From positions 186,001 through 250,000 of the forward strand of contig JAACMV010000002.1 in NCBI GenBank assembly GCA_010909725.1: 64,000 nt of DNA. The letters are read 5' to 3'. This document shows positions 21,581 to 30,756 of the stretch, piece by piece (position 1 is the stretch's first letter; every line of letters starts with the position of its first letter). Below the pieces are notes generated by a model. The model was not told where the DNA came from and made no database searches. It worked only from the letters and a program-made list of their open reading frames with translations. The position numbers and the translations under genes are program-made. The DNA is from Picochlorum sp. 'celeri' (taxonomy: Eukaryota > Chlorophyta > Trebouxiophyceae).

Positions 21581-23048
21581 TCAATGTTGATCACTATCAT
21601 CTCCAAACAAGCGGGTACCCTTGGCGTACACGATAAATACACCACTGCCTAGAATACACAAGGCTGCAGCCAAGGAGAAGCCAAGGAACCACCCAGCAGG
21701 GGTGGCTCCATCATTATTCCATGCCAAAATCTGACCCATGACGGCAACTCCAATCACACCCGACAGTGTACCAGCAGTATTACTAATCCCCCTACACATG
21801 ACATGAATTCAAATTCGTATCAACACGTGTACAGAAGGAACAAGAACAACTCAGACCAACGCACATGACAGCTCCAGCATACTTTGGAGCAATATCCATA
21901 TGATTGACGCTAAAACCACCACGAGCGAATCCTGCTGCAGCTAAAGCAGACGTCGTATACACAATGCCCTGAAACACGCCCCGTGCCTGCGCCATGACAC
22001 AGAGCGCCACAGATGCCAAGAAAAACCCAACCGTGTTGACACACTTTCTCCCTCCAGCAACAGAGAGCCCGTGCCGACTAATCAGATAATCCCCCACCCA
22101 TCCACCCATATTACTCGTCAAAAACATCCCTAAATATGGAAGCGTCTTTGCAAAACCAACAGACTCTATGCTCGCATGCAGCACCTTGTCAAAGTATGTT
22201 GGCAACCAATTCATCACTATATAAAAGGCATAGTGGAATGTAAAATTGTTAATCACGATACTCCACGTTGCTGGATGAGACAGAATATTCTTCCACGGAG
22301 TTTTCGATGCCCTCCGCCGCCGAGTACTCCCTCCTCCATTTGCTGCAGTCGACACTGGCAAACCAGAACTAGTACTTGCTACACCTCGCATCACTCTCCG
22401 AAACATGACCAACCACAGCACACCTAGTATCCCCACCAGCCGCAAAATCGTCGCCGCCCCATATTTCTTCGATACCATTGGCAACAATTCCATCGCAGCC
22501 GCAGACCCCAAATACATCCCGCTTGTCGTCAACGACACAGCCTTGGCCCGCTCCTGTGCTGGAATCCAAATAGACAGCACAGTATGCACCGACGGAATTA
22601 AAAAACCTTGCGACACACCCACAATAAAACGAGCGCACATAAGAGCCACTGTACTCCTCGCATTCCCCGGCGTCACCAGAGAGGCCAAAGACCACAAGCC
22701 AAAGCACACCACCAACACCCCTTCCCCACCAAACCGCTGAGCAGCAATACCCCCCGGAATCTGAGAAATACCATATCCCCAATAAAATGCAGACATCACC
22801 GCCCCTTTTGTACCCTGATCAACATCTGATTCCTTTGCCATGAGTGTATACGCAATCGAAAACCCAGTCCTCTCCACGTACGCAGTCAGAGTTGCCAAGA
22901 AACACATGGCAATCACCAAGTGCCTCGGCTCTGGATACAGAAACACCCCCCAAGATCCATATCGCGATCTTTTCATACTGCGATATCGCTGCTGGTACAC
23001 TGGATCATCAAATCGCCACTTCATTCCACCGGAACGTTGCGTTGACAT
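21581..23048 (-). CDS. MFS anion transporter (SLC17/ANTR phosphate-transporter type)
   Basis: Exons 23048-21865 and 21791-21581 (73-bp intron, phase 2) give about 464 residues. The splice recreates AGAVMGISNTAGTLSGVIGV, the conserved SLC17 block, so the intron is well supported. About 12 hydrophobic segments are visible; early loop motif YWGYGISQIPGGIAAQRFGG and RFIVGVSQGFLIPS are typical of plant ANTR/NPT inorganic phosphate or anion transporters. The N-terminus lacks an obvious long transit peptide, so membrane location (plasma membrane, plastid or vacuole) is undecided. Confidence 0.88.
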
Positions 23049-23351
23049 GCCTCGCGACTACTCCCGTGATTGAAATCTACTCCATTTCCTCTCCATTGTC
23101 GATCAATCAATACTATGAAGAATCTCAATTAAAAATACAACTATGTTTCATAAATAACACGGCATCAGTAAAGTATCAATGTGTAACTTTCCAGTTCAAA
23201 GAAGAAGAACATCTCTTCTTTGAACAGAGAAAGAAAGAGAAAGATATTGTTGTTGGTACTCTTACATGCGTCAAAGTATGATGTTGTTGTATGTTATATG
23301 GTTGGGTTTCAACAAGAAAGGTTGAGTTCATGAATCATCGGAACAGCAGGC
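23049..23351. other. Spacer between transporter promoter and microprotein 3' end
   Basis: 303 bp, AT-richer than the flanking genes. Presumed promoter and 5' UTR of the anion transporter and 3' UTR of the microprotein gene. No motif I can support. Confidence 0.4.
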
Positions 23352-23608
23352 TCATGCTTGAGCTGCTTCAGCTGCCTCAGCAGCAGGCTTGTCTCCTCCC
23401 TCCTCAAGACCGTGCTTTGCCGCTTCAGCATACGTTTCCTTCTGCTCTGCAGCGCCCTTCTTCTCTACATCAGCTGCCTCTGCATTCACATCAGTAGTAG
23501 TAGTAGTAAAGAGAAGATTGGTTCCGTCGGTGAATGAATACATATTACAACGCGATCAATGTACGTACGAGCAGATTCTTCTTTTGGCTTGGAAGCACAG
23601 AGTCCCAT
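23352..23608 (-). CDS. Predicted N-myristoylated/palmitoylated 55-residue microprotein
   Basis: Two small exons, 23608-23569 and 23479-23352, separated by an 89-bp GT-AG intron (donor GTACGT, acceptor GCAG), encode about 55 residues. It starts MGLCASKPKEES: Gly2 plus Cys4, Ser6 and Lys7 is a strong N-myristoylation plus palmitoylation signal, so membrane anchoring is predicted. The remainder is an Ala/Glu/Lys-rich probable helix ending in EAAEAAQA. Without the splice the second exon's frame runs upstream with no matching protein character. I do not recognise a family. Support comes from codon structure, the donor/acceptor match and the acylation motif. Confidence 0.6.
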
Positions 23609-23828
23609 CTTGGCAAAGTCTTACGTCACACTGTTTACGATACAAGGTATATGTGAATATTTTTAATTTTTTAGTCAGTGTGTGCGACGATGGTCGTGTG
23701 ATGGTCGAATCCGACGTCATCCGATACGGATGGGATGGGATTCTTGGACAACGCGTCAACACACATCGAGGCACGCACGCGCCTCTCCTCTCTCTCTTCA
23801 ACTGTAGTAGAAGAAGAAGAAGGCGTTC

Positions 23829-25481
23829 TCACATGAGCCAGCTATCATTCTGCTGTAACTGTCGAAGTCTCCCTTCCAATTGCATAATGGTAGAGTTCTT
23901 TTCATCAAGAATTTCTTGGACATGAGGTGGTATGTCTTGGTCATTGTCTTGCTGTAGCTGAGCATGGGCTAGCCTCTCAAGGGTTTCTGCATGGACAGAC
24001 TTGAGGGCATGGAGGTCGTGTTGCAGTTGCTGGGCACGGACCCTATCACGGCGCAAGTCTTCAATCTCCATGGATTGTTTTAGCACCTGTTCATGTAATG
24101 CTGAGGAGCGCTGTTTTTCTTCTACGAGTGATTCCTGTGTGGATGCGAGCGCCTGTTCTCTCTCGTGCAGTTCATTCCTCAGGTCCTCCAAAGCGTCATC
24201 GTCCACCGTGTCAGCCTTGCTGTGTTGATCTTGGGTATCAAATACCCCATTCATGAATGTGAGCTGCTCTTCCAGGTAGGCGATTCTCTTGACAGAGTGC
24301 TGAACTTGCTCTTCCAGGGCCTTTTTGTGCTGTTCCAAGGCATGTGCGTCGTTCTTGTATGACGCTCTCGACATCTCTATTTCGTGTATTTCGTCTTCTA
24401 AGTGCGATATGGTATCTGATAGGGACGCATTTTCTTCCGTCATTGATTGCAACGCGTCACGAGCCTGTTGGTATTGAACACGATAGGCCTCAGCATCACA
24501 TGCAGTCTCCTCCAATCGCCGCTCTAATGCTTCATGTGTATCCTGTAGAGACTCGAGAGACTCTTTGGTTTCCTCAAGCTGACCTTTGACTTTGTCAGAC
24601 TCTCGTGTAACGGATTCAAGCTGTGCTCGAAGAGCAGTAATCTGCCTCGCCAAGGCCAGTGTACCAACATCATCATCATCATCACGGGTTGATTCTTCTT
24701 CTCGCTGCGCATCATCAGCAACAGTGTCGGTTGATGTTTCTTCGAACGCATTCGATTCGTACTTGTGCTTCATCCTGTCCAGTTGCACCTCGAGGACTGC
24801 CATCTCCTGCTTGCATACAGCATGCGCGCTTCTACAATGCACCAACTCACGCTCAAGAGACTCCCTCTCCATCACCAACCCATCATACCGTGACTGAATC
24901 ATCCTTGACCTACTTTCTGCCTTGGTTGCACGATCGTGCAACTCTTTCAATTGAGTCAGTGCCATCTCTGCCCCATACCGACTGGCAGCACTACCATGCT
25001 CCATCTTCTTCCGAATAGCATGCGTCCGCTGCATCCTCTGCCTTCCTTCTTGTATAGAAGATATAGGATCGTGCTTTGTAGACGCTATTCGAGGCATTGG
25101 ATCCCCTGAATCATGAAACCCACCCAGAGCATGGCCAATGAGCTTGTTCACAAACTCCTTCCTACCCCCTCTATATGCACCAATTGCTCCATCAGTACCA
25201 CATTCTCTAGTATCCGTTGTTGCCATCAACATGTTGATGACAGCCGCGTCAAGGGAATTGGTTGTTGAATTACCGTTGAGAAATCGTCGTCTTCTTCTTG
25301 TTCTCTGTCCCTGTACTACTCGGTAGTGCCGCTCTTCTTTACGTGCAAATTTAAAAAATAAACGGTATAGAACACGAACCAGGGTTGAGCGCGTGATCAG
25401 AACAGTGCAGAGGATTTTCTCCATATATTGATACATTAAAAATGGGAAAGATATGCCATGGACATGTACATACAGCAGCAC
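23829..25481 (-). CDS. Coiled-coil protein of unknown function
   Basis: A 550-residue frame. From about residue 160 to the end it is almost continuous heptad-repeat coiled coil (for example EELERRLEET-like and LEEQLTF segments), with acidic patches (RDDDDDVGTLALA). The N-terminal ~60 residues of the long frame are unlike the rest; a start at the ATGs near 25232 (MLMATTDTREC) is an alternative. No motor, zinc finger or membrane domain recognised in the main body. Possibly structural or cytoskeletal/centrosomal, but that is inference from coiled coil alone. Confidence 0.6.
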   Translation of the reverse strand: MLLYVHVHGISFPFLMYQYMEKILCTVLITRSTLVRVLYRLFFKFARKEERHYRVVQGQRTRRRRRFLNGNSTTNSLDAAVINMLMATTDTRECGTDGAIGAYRGGRKEFVNKLIGHALGGFHDSGDPMPRIASTKHDPISSIQEGRQRMQRTHAIRKKMEHGSAASRYGAEMALTQLKELHDRATKAESRSRMIQSRYDGLVMERESLERELVHCRSAHAVCKQEMAVLEVQLDRMKHKYESNAFEETSTDTVADDAQREEESTRDDDDDVGTLALARQITALRAQLESVTRESDKVKGQLEETKESLESLQDTHEALERRLEETACDAEAYRVQYQQARDALQSMTEENASLSDTISHLEDEIHEIEMSRASYKNDAHALEQHKKALEEQVQHSVKRIAYLEEQLTFMNGVFDTQDQHSKADTVDDDALEDLRNELHEREQALASTQESLVEEKQRSSALHEQVLKQSMEIEDLRRDRVRAQQLQHDLHALKSVHAETLERLAHAQLQQDNDQDIPPHVQEILDEKNSTIMQLEGRLRQLQQNDSWLM

Positions 25482-25728
25482 TGCTGCGACTAGAGCTAGT
25501 ATTCATAAAAAAAAGACTGGGTATCAGTAAATAATAGTAGGTCTGCGTGGTATCACACACAAGACGAGACTGATTGGAAAGAAAAAGTGTATTAAATACG
25601 AGCAACATTTATCGACGCGTGTTCTTTCCCGTGTTCATACCTGTAGAGTATTCTCGTCACAGATATCTTTTTCATAGTAAAAGATACTAAAGTTGTAGAA
25701 GGCCATAAACGTAAGGGATACTGTGACT

Positions 25729-26412
25729 ATGGCCAAGGACATTGTCAGCGTGGAGCCCGAGGAGCTCGTGTTCAAGTTTGAACTTCGAAGGCAGATTCCT
25801 GTAGGTTTGACGATGCAGAATCTTACAAACAAAAGGGTTGCTTTCAAGGTGAAGACAACGAATCCGAAAAAGTACTCGGTGCGTCCATCGCACGGATTCA
25901 TGGATGGGAAATCAGTTCAGGAGATCACGGTGACGATGAACTCGCAGAGAGAGCCTCCTGTGAGTTATCAGAATTGTAGAGATAAATTTTTGATCCAGAG
26001 TGCGGTTGTTGGGACGGATGTGAAATCTGTGACGTCGGAGCTTTTCGACGAGGCTGCCAAGAAGAATGATGTGCAGCAGACGAAACTGCGCGTACAGTTG
26101 GTTCCTCCTGCCCAGCCTCCGTCTCCTGTTCCAGAAGAAACGACTCCGTCGGTGACATTTGGAGCGGATACGAGGTCGGATGAGGAGGTGGTTCAAACGA
26201 GGACTCCAGTGATGGCTGTGGCGTCACATACACAACCAATGCAGGTCAGCAGTCAAGGGTTCACCCTTTTGAACATCATCTTGGTTGCCTTGTTGGCATT
26301 CTTGTTGGGATACTTTACAAAAGGGCATATTCCCGCGTTGGACATGATGAAACAGAACATAACTGACATTGTGATGAAGCATCCTGTGCTGAGGAAGATG
26401 GTCTCAGGCTAA
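25729..26412 (+). CDS. VAP: VAP-family MSP-domain ER membrane protein
   Basis: 227 residues from ATG 25729 (the frame extends six bases further to a GTG). The N-terminal major sperm protein domain (about 1-125) shows VEPEELVFKFELRRQIPVGL, LTNKRVAFKVKTTNPKKY, VRPSHGFMDG and DKFLIQSAVV, characteristic of VAP/VAP27 proteins. A Pro/Ser/Thr-rich linker follows and a C-terminal hydrophobic anchor (about 185-205). VAPs tether the ER to other membranes by binding FFAT motifs. No long coiled coil is obvious before the anchor. Confidence 0.92.
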   Translation: MAKDIVSVEPEELVFKFELRRQIPVGLTMQNLTNKRVAFKVKTTNPKKYSVRPSHGFMDGKSVQEITVTMNSQREPPVSYQNCRDKFLIQSAVVGTDVKSVTSELFDEAAKKNDVQQTKLRVQLVPPAQPPSPVPEETTPSVTFGADTRSDEEVVQTRTPVMAVASHTQPMQVSSQGFTLLNIILVALLAFLLGYFTKGHIPALDMMKQNITDIVMKHPVLRKMVSG

Positions 26413-26755
26413 TGAGAGGCACAAAGAAGTCATCTTCTGCTTTTTTTTTTTCCTTTCTAGATAATCATAACACTGATGATGCATGAGTATATGCGAACAA
26501 ATCATGTAAGAACAAGAAACGACAGATTTTGTACTCCATGATATGGGTGGGGTCTGTGCATGGGGTCTGCAATGCTGCAGACCACGGCTGATTTGGTCAG
26601 TACTGTCTGACCAAGGTCAGTCGAGCGAACCATGATCTATTGTTATTCAAGATTCTCTGGATCAGCGTTATATCGATCGCAAATCTCCTGAGGCAATCAT
26701 AGGATTATTTTATTTGATAGCTCGCATATTTAATCAGATAGCTGCTGTAGTTCTC
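26413..26755. other. Spacer with two tandem hairpins
   Basis: 343 bp between two same-strand genes. A T-run and TGTAA lie after the VAP stop (TGTAA is the usual chlorophyte poly(A) signal). Two adjacent 8-bp perfect stems follow: 26564-26571 with 26576-26583 (4-nt loop), and 26593-26600 with 26607-26614 (6-nt loop). The remainder is presumably the promoter of the cupredoxin-like gene. Confidence 0.5.
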
Positions 26756-27384
26756 ATGTTGACATTCATCAGACTGACCCTTCTGTTGGCGGTCACGCTT
26801 GTGGCGCTTATGGCGCAAAGCGCTGAGGCCAAACAAATTACCCTCCGATGGACGAAGAAAACCGTGAAAGCCAATGTTCCAAGGAGTGGAAAAAGAATGA
26901 TTGACCCAAGAAAGAAGATCATGAAGGTACGCAGCGTTTTGCTAAGGAAGATTCTGTTGCACAGAATATTTGGTGTGGCGGGAACTTTTGATCGCGAGGG
27001 CGATGGATGCCTGATTGTGCCTGTACACTGTTCAATCGTCTCTTGATGAGAAAAAGTCTGAATTTTTATCCCGTTACCGTGCAGGTCTGCTCGGGTGATG
27101 TTGTTCATTTCAAGTGGTCAGGTGAACAGATGGGACTGTACGGATTCTACAACGAGAATGCATACAGAAAGTGCGCCAAAGGAAACCTGAACTATATGAA
27201 GAACACAAGACCAAAGGGCTCTTTCAAGACAAAGCCAAACAGGTCTGGATGGCGTTACTATGCACACATTGGTGGAGCCGGTGATGGTGCATGCAAGTAT
27301 GGATGTGGAAATCCAAAGAACAAGACCAACAGGATTACAGGAACTTGCGAACAGAGAATTGCTATTCTTTGGCAAAGATGCTAA
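26756..27384 (+). CDS. Secreted cupredoxin-like (phytocyanin-related?) protein
   Basis: Exons 26756-26926 and 27085-27384 (158-bp intron, phase 0) give 156 residues. The start gives a clear signal peptide (MLTFIRLTLLLAVTLVALMA, cleavage near SAEA). The mature part reads ITLRWTKKTVK, then VCSGDVVHFKWSG at the exon junction, resembling the beta-strand pattern with GD..F.W seen in cupredoxins, and GWRYYAHIGGAGDGACKYGCG near the end. The standard type-1 copper ligand set (His, then C-x4-H-x4-M/Q) is not evident, so copper binding is doubtful. Six Cys in the mature chain suggest disulfides. Alternative: a lineage-specific extracellular protein. Confidence 0.6.
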
Positions 27385-27779
27385 AGTATCATTGATGTAA
27401 GGAATGCATTGCGCATTGACGAATTGTTGAATTATCATGAACCAACATTGTCCATGGTCATGAAGCTGATATGTCTGAATTGTGAATTATATATCTTTAT
27501 TGTAACGGATGGTTCACAACTGAATAGTAAAAGGTAATTACCTTTTCAAACGATAATGTTGATACACCCGAAAAGGGAAGCAATTCATGTGCTGTTGCAC
27601 ATTAATAAATGCAAGCTATGCATGTTTATTATTGGTGCTGGTTGCTAGCTCTGCCTTGATGTGTGTTACTCTTTGTTGATCCATGATGATAGTCTCATCG
27701 AATATTGCAACATGTGCACATTTAAATAAGGCCAGGTCCTCAAGTATTATGCAGTTGAGGGAGATGGGCTTGGGTCCGG
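27385..27779. other. Convergent spacer with an 18-bp perfect palindrome
   Basis: 395 bp between the stops of two convergent genes, the only large convergent spacer here. TGTAA follows the upstream stop by about 15 nt. The 18-bp palindrome AAAAGGTAATTACCTTTT occupies 27529-27546. No coding frame. Confidence 0.5.
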
Positions 27780-28844
27780 TCAAGAAGGAACAGTAGTGTA
27801 AGGCGAGGGAGGAGGAGGAGGTGGCGGAGATGGAGGAGGAGGAGGAGGTGGTGGTGATGGAGGAGGAGGTGGTGATGGAGGTGGCGGAGATGGAGGAGGC
27901 GGAGAGGGAGGAGGAGGAGATGGAGGTGGTGGAGGGCTGTTGCAAAAAATTGGATCTGCTGGGGACCCTCTCGATATCGCAGCATCTGAATATGATGATA
28001 CAAAACACCGGTACAATGTATCGGCAGGGATGGATTCAATGGATAGAATAGTTGCCCTAGTTGACGTGATATTCTGAGGTACGCTACCATCATCAGTGAT
28101 GCATGAGACAAGGTACCCAAGTGCTGATGGAACCTCGTCCCAACTCATATACAGGCTAAAGGATTGGCACTCAGCCGATACACTAACATTTTTAGGAGAC
28201 CTCAAGGCCAACCCAGGGAATATACCTTCTGGCTCAGGACATTGTAGGTATCCTGAATAGTACCTGTTGCTCTTCCTGCTATTCAACGGTGTCAATCCAG
28301 AGAGAAGGACACATTTGTTACTCTTTGGGTTGAGAATAAACGCCTCGCATTTATGGTGCGCCTCAAATTCCCCCTTTACAATGTTATTAGGGTCCCCATC
28401 TTGCAGAACTATTGGGTCACCATTCTCATCCGTCTCCCAATCCATGCCACAAAGCTGGCCACACTTTCTGAGAGAGACACTTGCTTTATCTAAAGTATGC
28501 ACAGCAATAATGCTCCCATCTCGATAATAACTGCACCAGAGTTTTTTTAGAACATCATTATTCAAGATACAAATGTACATGTATGCGGCGCATAGCGTAT
28601 AGCCATACATGTGCGAATCCTTGCAAACAGGCACATTGCAAAAAACCTCATGGGCTCATTTCAGGCATTCGTACCTCTTGCCTGGATTATATTTGACGTA
28701 ATCTTGATAGGTCGAGCCACTCATATTTTGACAGAGCCCTGTTCTGAAAGTTTCTGTCAGTTGCCGACTGACCGCGCTCATGGGGATGGAAAGCAAGCAC
28801 GCTGTGGCCAGGGCAAGTGCCACCAGTCGTGGATGTCGACCCAT
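27780..28844 (-). CDS. Secreted PAN/FN3-like protein with SPPPP hydroxyproline-type tail
   Basis: Exons 28844-28675 and 28530-27780 (144-bp intron, phase 2) give about 306 residues. A signal peptide (MGRHPRLVALALATACLLS) leads a Cys-containing PAN/apple-like region (about 30-150: CGQLCGMDWE, HHKCEAFILNPKSNKCVLL, YYSGYLQCPEPEG), then an FN3-like domain (about 165-245: SLYMSWDEVPSALGYLVSC). The last ~50 residues are SPPPP repeats, the extensin/pherophorin-type tract that is heavily glycosylated on hydroxyproline in green-algal walls. The coding repeat gives GGA/GGT-rich DNA at about 27795-27935. Likely a cell-wall or extracellular-matrix protein. Confidence 0.82.
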
Positions 28845-29726
28845 TACCAAGACTGCAGTGATCAGATAGTCCTGGAGCTAAATATATGCATACCCTGACA
28901 ATATGTAATTTTCGTCTATACGCAAAGAATACCAATTGGAATTTCGAGAAGACTCGCGTTCACGTGGAAGATATCGGCTCTGCTGTATTTGCTCTGCAAC
29001 CCATACGATATTTGCCGTATCGCCTACAGCAAAAGTACATGAAATAGGACAATGTTCATGTGATGAAGACAAAGCCCTTATTTGGTGCAGATACTTTCGG
29101 AAAGGCAATGCTTTGAAAGGATTTTCGCGGGGGGGACGTCCCGGTTACGTGACGGTAACATAACGTGACACGCCTTGTATCTACCAAATCTCTCCCGGCC
29201 TTGGCCAAGGACGACTGGTACTTACTATTGGTGTCAAACCAACAATCATTCATCCATTGTTGTCATGCTCGAGAATCCTTTGTGAGCTATTCAATACCGT
29301 ATCTCTACTCTACTACATCTCAACCTAAAGTCCAACGTACGTATCCTCCTCTTTTTTCCTGCTCAACAAGGAAGAAGATTGCAGGGACGCCTGGACCCAC
29401 CTGGGCAATGGACAGCATGGAATATTAGATTGCCGCACAGGGAAGGAGCAAGCATGATCAATATCACTGCTCCTTGACTCGTATTCAATAGGGAACCTTG
29501 CATTATGCAACCATCTACCATGAAGCCAGCTGACCTGCGCAGGTCGATGGAACATCATCAAAAAAGTCCTGATCAGGCCTGATGCTGCAGCACTGGTATC
29601 GTTGTTGTCGTTACCATTCGACCTGGACAGTATAGGACAAGCAGAGCCATTAACTAACAATTATTCTTATAATTAATATCGAATACATTGCGATTGGTGA
29701 GCCATACGCCTCCAAGACGAGGGATC
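28845..29726. promoter_or_regulatory. 882-bp divergent intergenic region with bZIP-like sites
   Basis: It separates the divergent PAN/FN3 gene and SFT2. No reliable coding exon; open frames here lack ATG starts. At 29133-29142 there is a palindrome GGGACGTCCC (GACGTC core) and two direct copies of ACGTGAC at 29147-29153 and 29163-29169, 16 bp apart. GACGTC and ACGTG cores are typical bZIP targets, so this 40-bp cluster may be a control element; that is inference. Confidence 0.4.
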
Positions 29727-30269
29727 ATGAATTGGCTTCAAGACACGTTTGACAAAGTCCAGGATTCGATACAGGACAGATTCGGCGGTGGAATAGACGA
29801 GGAGGAAGAAGAAAACCAATCTTTATTACAACAGCTTAATGAAGCATCGACGCTGAATAGAACGCAGAGGTTGTTAGGGTTTGCTGTCTGCTTTGGAATG
29901 GGAATGCTGTTGAGTTTCTTCGCTCCAGGCTTTATTCTGAGACCCGTCAAGCTAGCAACAACCTTAACACTTGGTAATATCCTATCGATTGGCAGTATGA
30001 TGTTTTTAATGGGTCCAGCAAAGCAATGTCAGTCCATGATGGACAGTAAAAGGAGAACTGCAACACTTGTGTATTTTTGTACACTGGTGCTCACAATCTT
30101 GTCAGCATTCCTTGTGAAGAGTAGGCTACTGTGCTTGATTTGCATTGCTGTGCAGTACTCTGCGTTGCTATGGTATTCTTTATCGTACATTCCGTATGGG
30201 CAGAGCATGCTTTTGAACATGCTCAGAATGAGAATGCCAGCATCTTCATCCTCACTCGATGCTGCTTAG
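29727..30269 (+). CDS. SFT2: SFT2-family vesicle transport membrane protein
   Basis: 180 residues from ATG 29727 (MNWLQDTFDKVQ). Four hydrophobic segments (about 52-72, 78-98, 114-134, 138-156) with the SFT2 signatures RLLGFAVCFGMGML, TLGNILSIGSMMFLMGP and YFCTLVLTILSAF, and an acidic N-terminal cytoplasmic region (IDEEEEENQSLL). SFT2/Got1-type proteins act in retrograde traffic and fusion at the Golgi. Length agrees with eukaryotic SFT2. Confidence 0.92.
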   Translation: MNWLQDTFDKVQDSIQDRFGGGIDEEEEENQSLLQQLNEASTLNRTQRLLGFAVCFGMGMLLSFFAPGFILRPVKLATTLTLGNILSIGSMMFLMGPAKQCQSMMDSKRRTATLVYFCTLVLTILSAFLVKSRLLCLICIAVQYSALLWYSLSYIPYGQSMLLNMLRMRMPASSSSLDAA

Positions 30270-30371
30270 AAGAATACACCGCTTGCAATGGAGATTGGTA
30301 CTTTTTTAAATTTGATTCATAAAGAAATATGGAGTGCTGATTGAACCAGAAGGAATGCATGAATTGCTCCA

Positions 30372-30755
30372 ATGGACAAGCCGTGTGTATTGTACGTGTC
30401 ACGAAAGCGGCCGATGGGCACTTGATTGCATTTTGAAATGAATTATAACCATTGAAATGGTGCAGTGAAGCGACGTTTCCAGTAGAGAGCGAAGAGACGG
30501 CTGAGTTGTTATTGTCTGCTCTCTCTGTTGACAAGGAGGTGGGTTGCTGTGTTTTTGCTGCACCATGCTCATACATCTCATGACAATCTATAACTGCAGG
30601 TGAAACAAAACCTCGCGAGAAAGGAATTGACCGTAGATGGACGGGATCTACAGGTCACCATTGCTGCTGTGGATGCTGGGACACTGCGGTCAGCAACATG
30701 TGCATTCCTGCAGACTCTTCAATTTGCATTAGACATAAAGAGCGCGTTTACATGA
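30372..30755 (+). CDS. PCC1: Pcc1/LAGE3-like subunit of the KEOPS (EKC) tRNA t6A complex
   Basis: Three exons, 30372-30391 (20 nt), 30466-30538 (73 nt) and 30600-30755, with introns of 74 and 61 bp, give an 82-residue protein that no unspliced frame reveals. The translation begins MDKPCVFEATFPVESEE, continues AELLLSALSVDKE, RKELTVDGRDLQVTIAA and TLRSATCAFLQTLQFAL, which follows the Pcc1/LAGE3 pattern: a beta-strand with F.P, a helix, L.V.G..L.V, then a helix of L(R).(S)...FL..L. Pcc1 is the dimerisation subunit of KEOPS, needed for N6-threonylcarbamoyladenosine in tRNA. Its stop is 1 bp from the convergent RMT2 stop. Confidence 0.82.
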
Positions 30756-30756
30756 T

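Noticed and set aside
22844..23281. 145-codon plus-strand frame opposite the transporter N-terminus
   Set aside because: Mostly antisense to the well-supported transporter exon; low-complexity tail lies in its promoter.
27821..28051. Glu/Val/Met-rich plus-strand frame
   Set aside because: It is the antisense of the SPPPP-encoding repeat of the PAN/FN3 gene.
29165..29428. Plus-strand frame upstream of SFT2, with a GTACGT...GCAG intron-like segment
   Set aside because: No ATG start and no recognisable protein features; treated as non-coding promoter DNA.
30223..30576. 117-codon minus-strand frame overlapping Pcc1
   Set aside because: Antisense shadow of the Pcc1 exons and introns; the plus-strand spliced product matches a known family.
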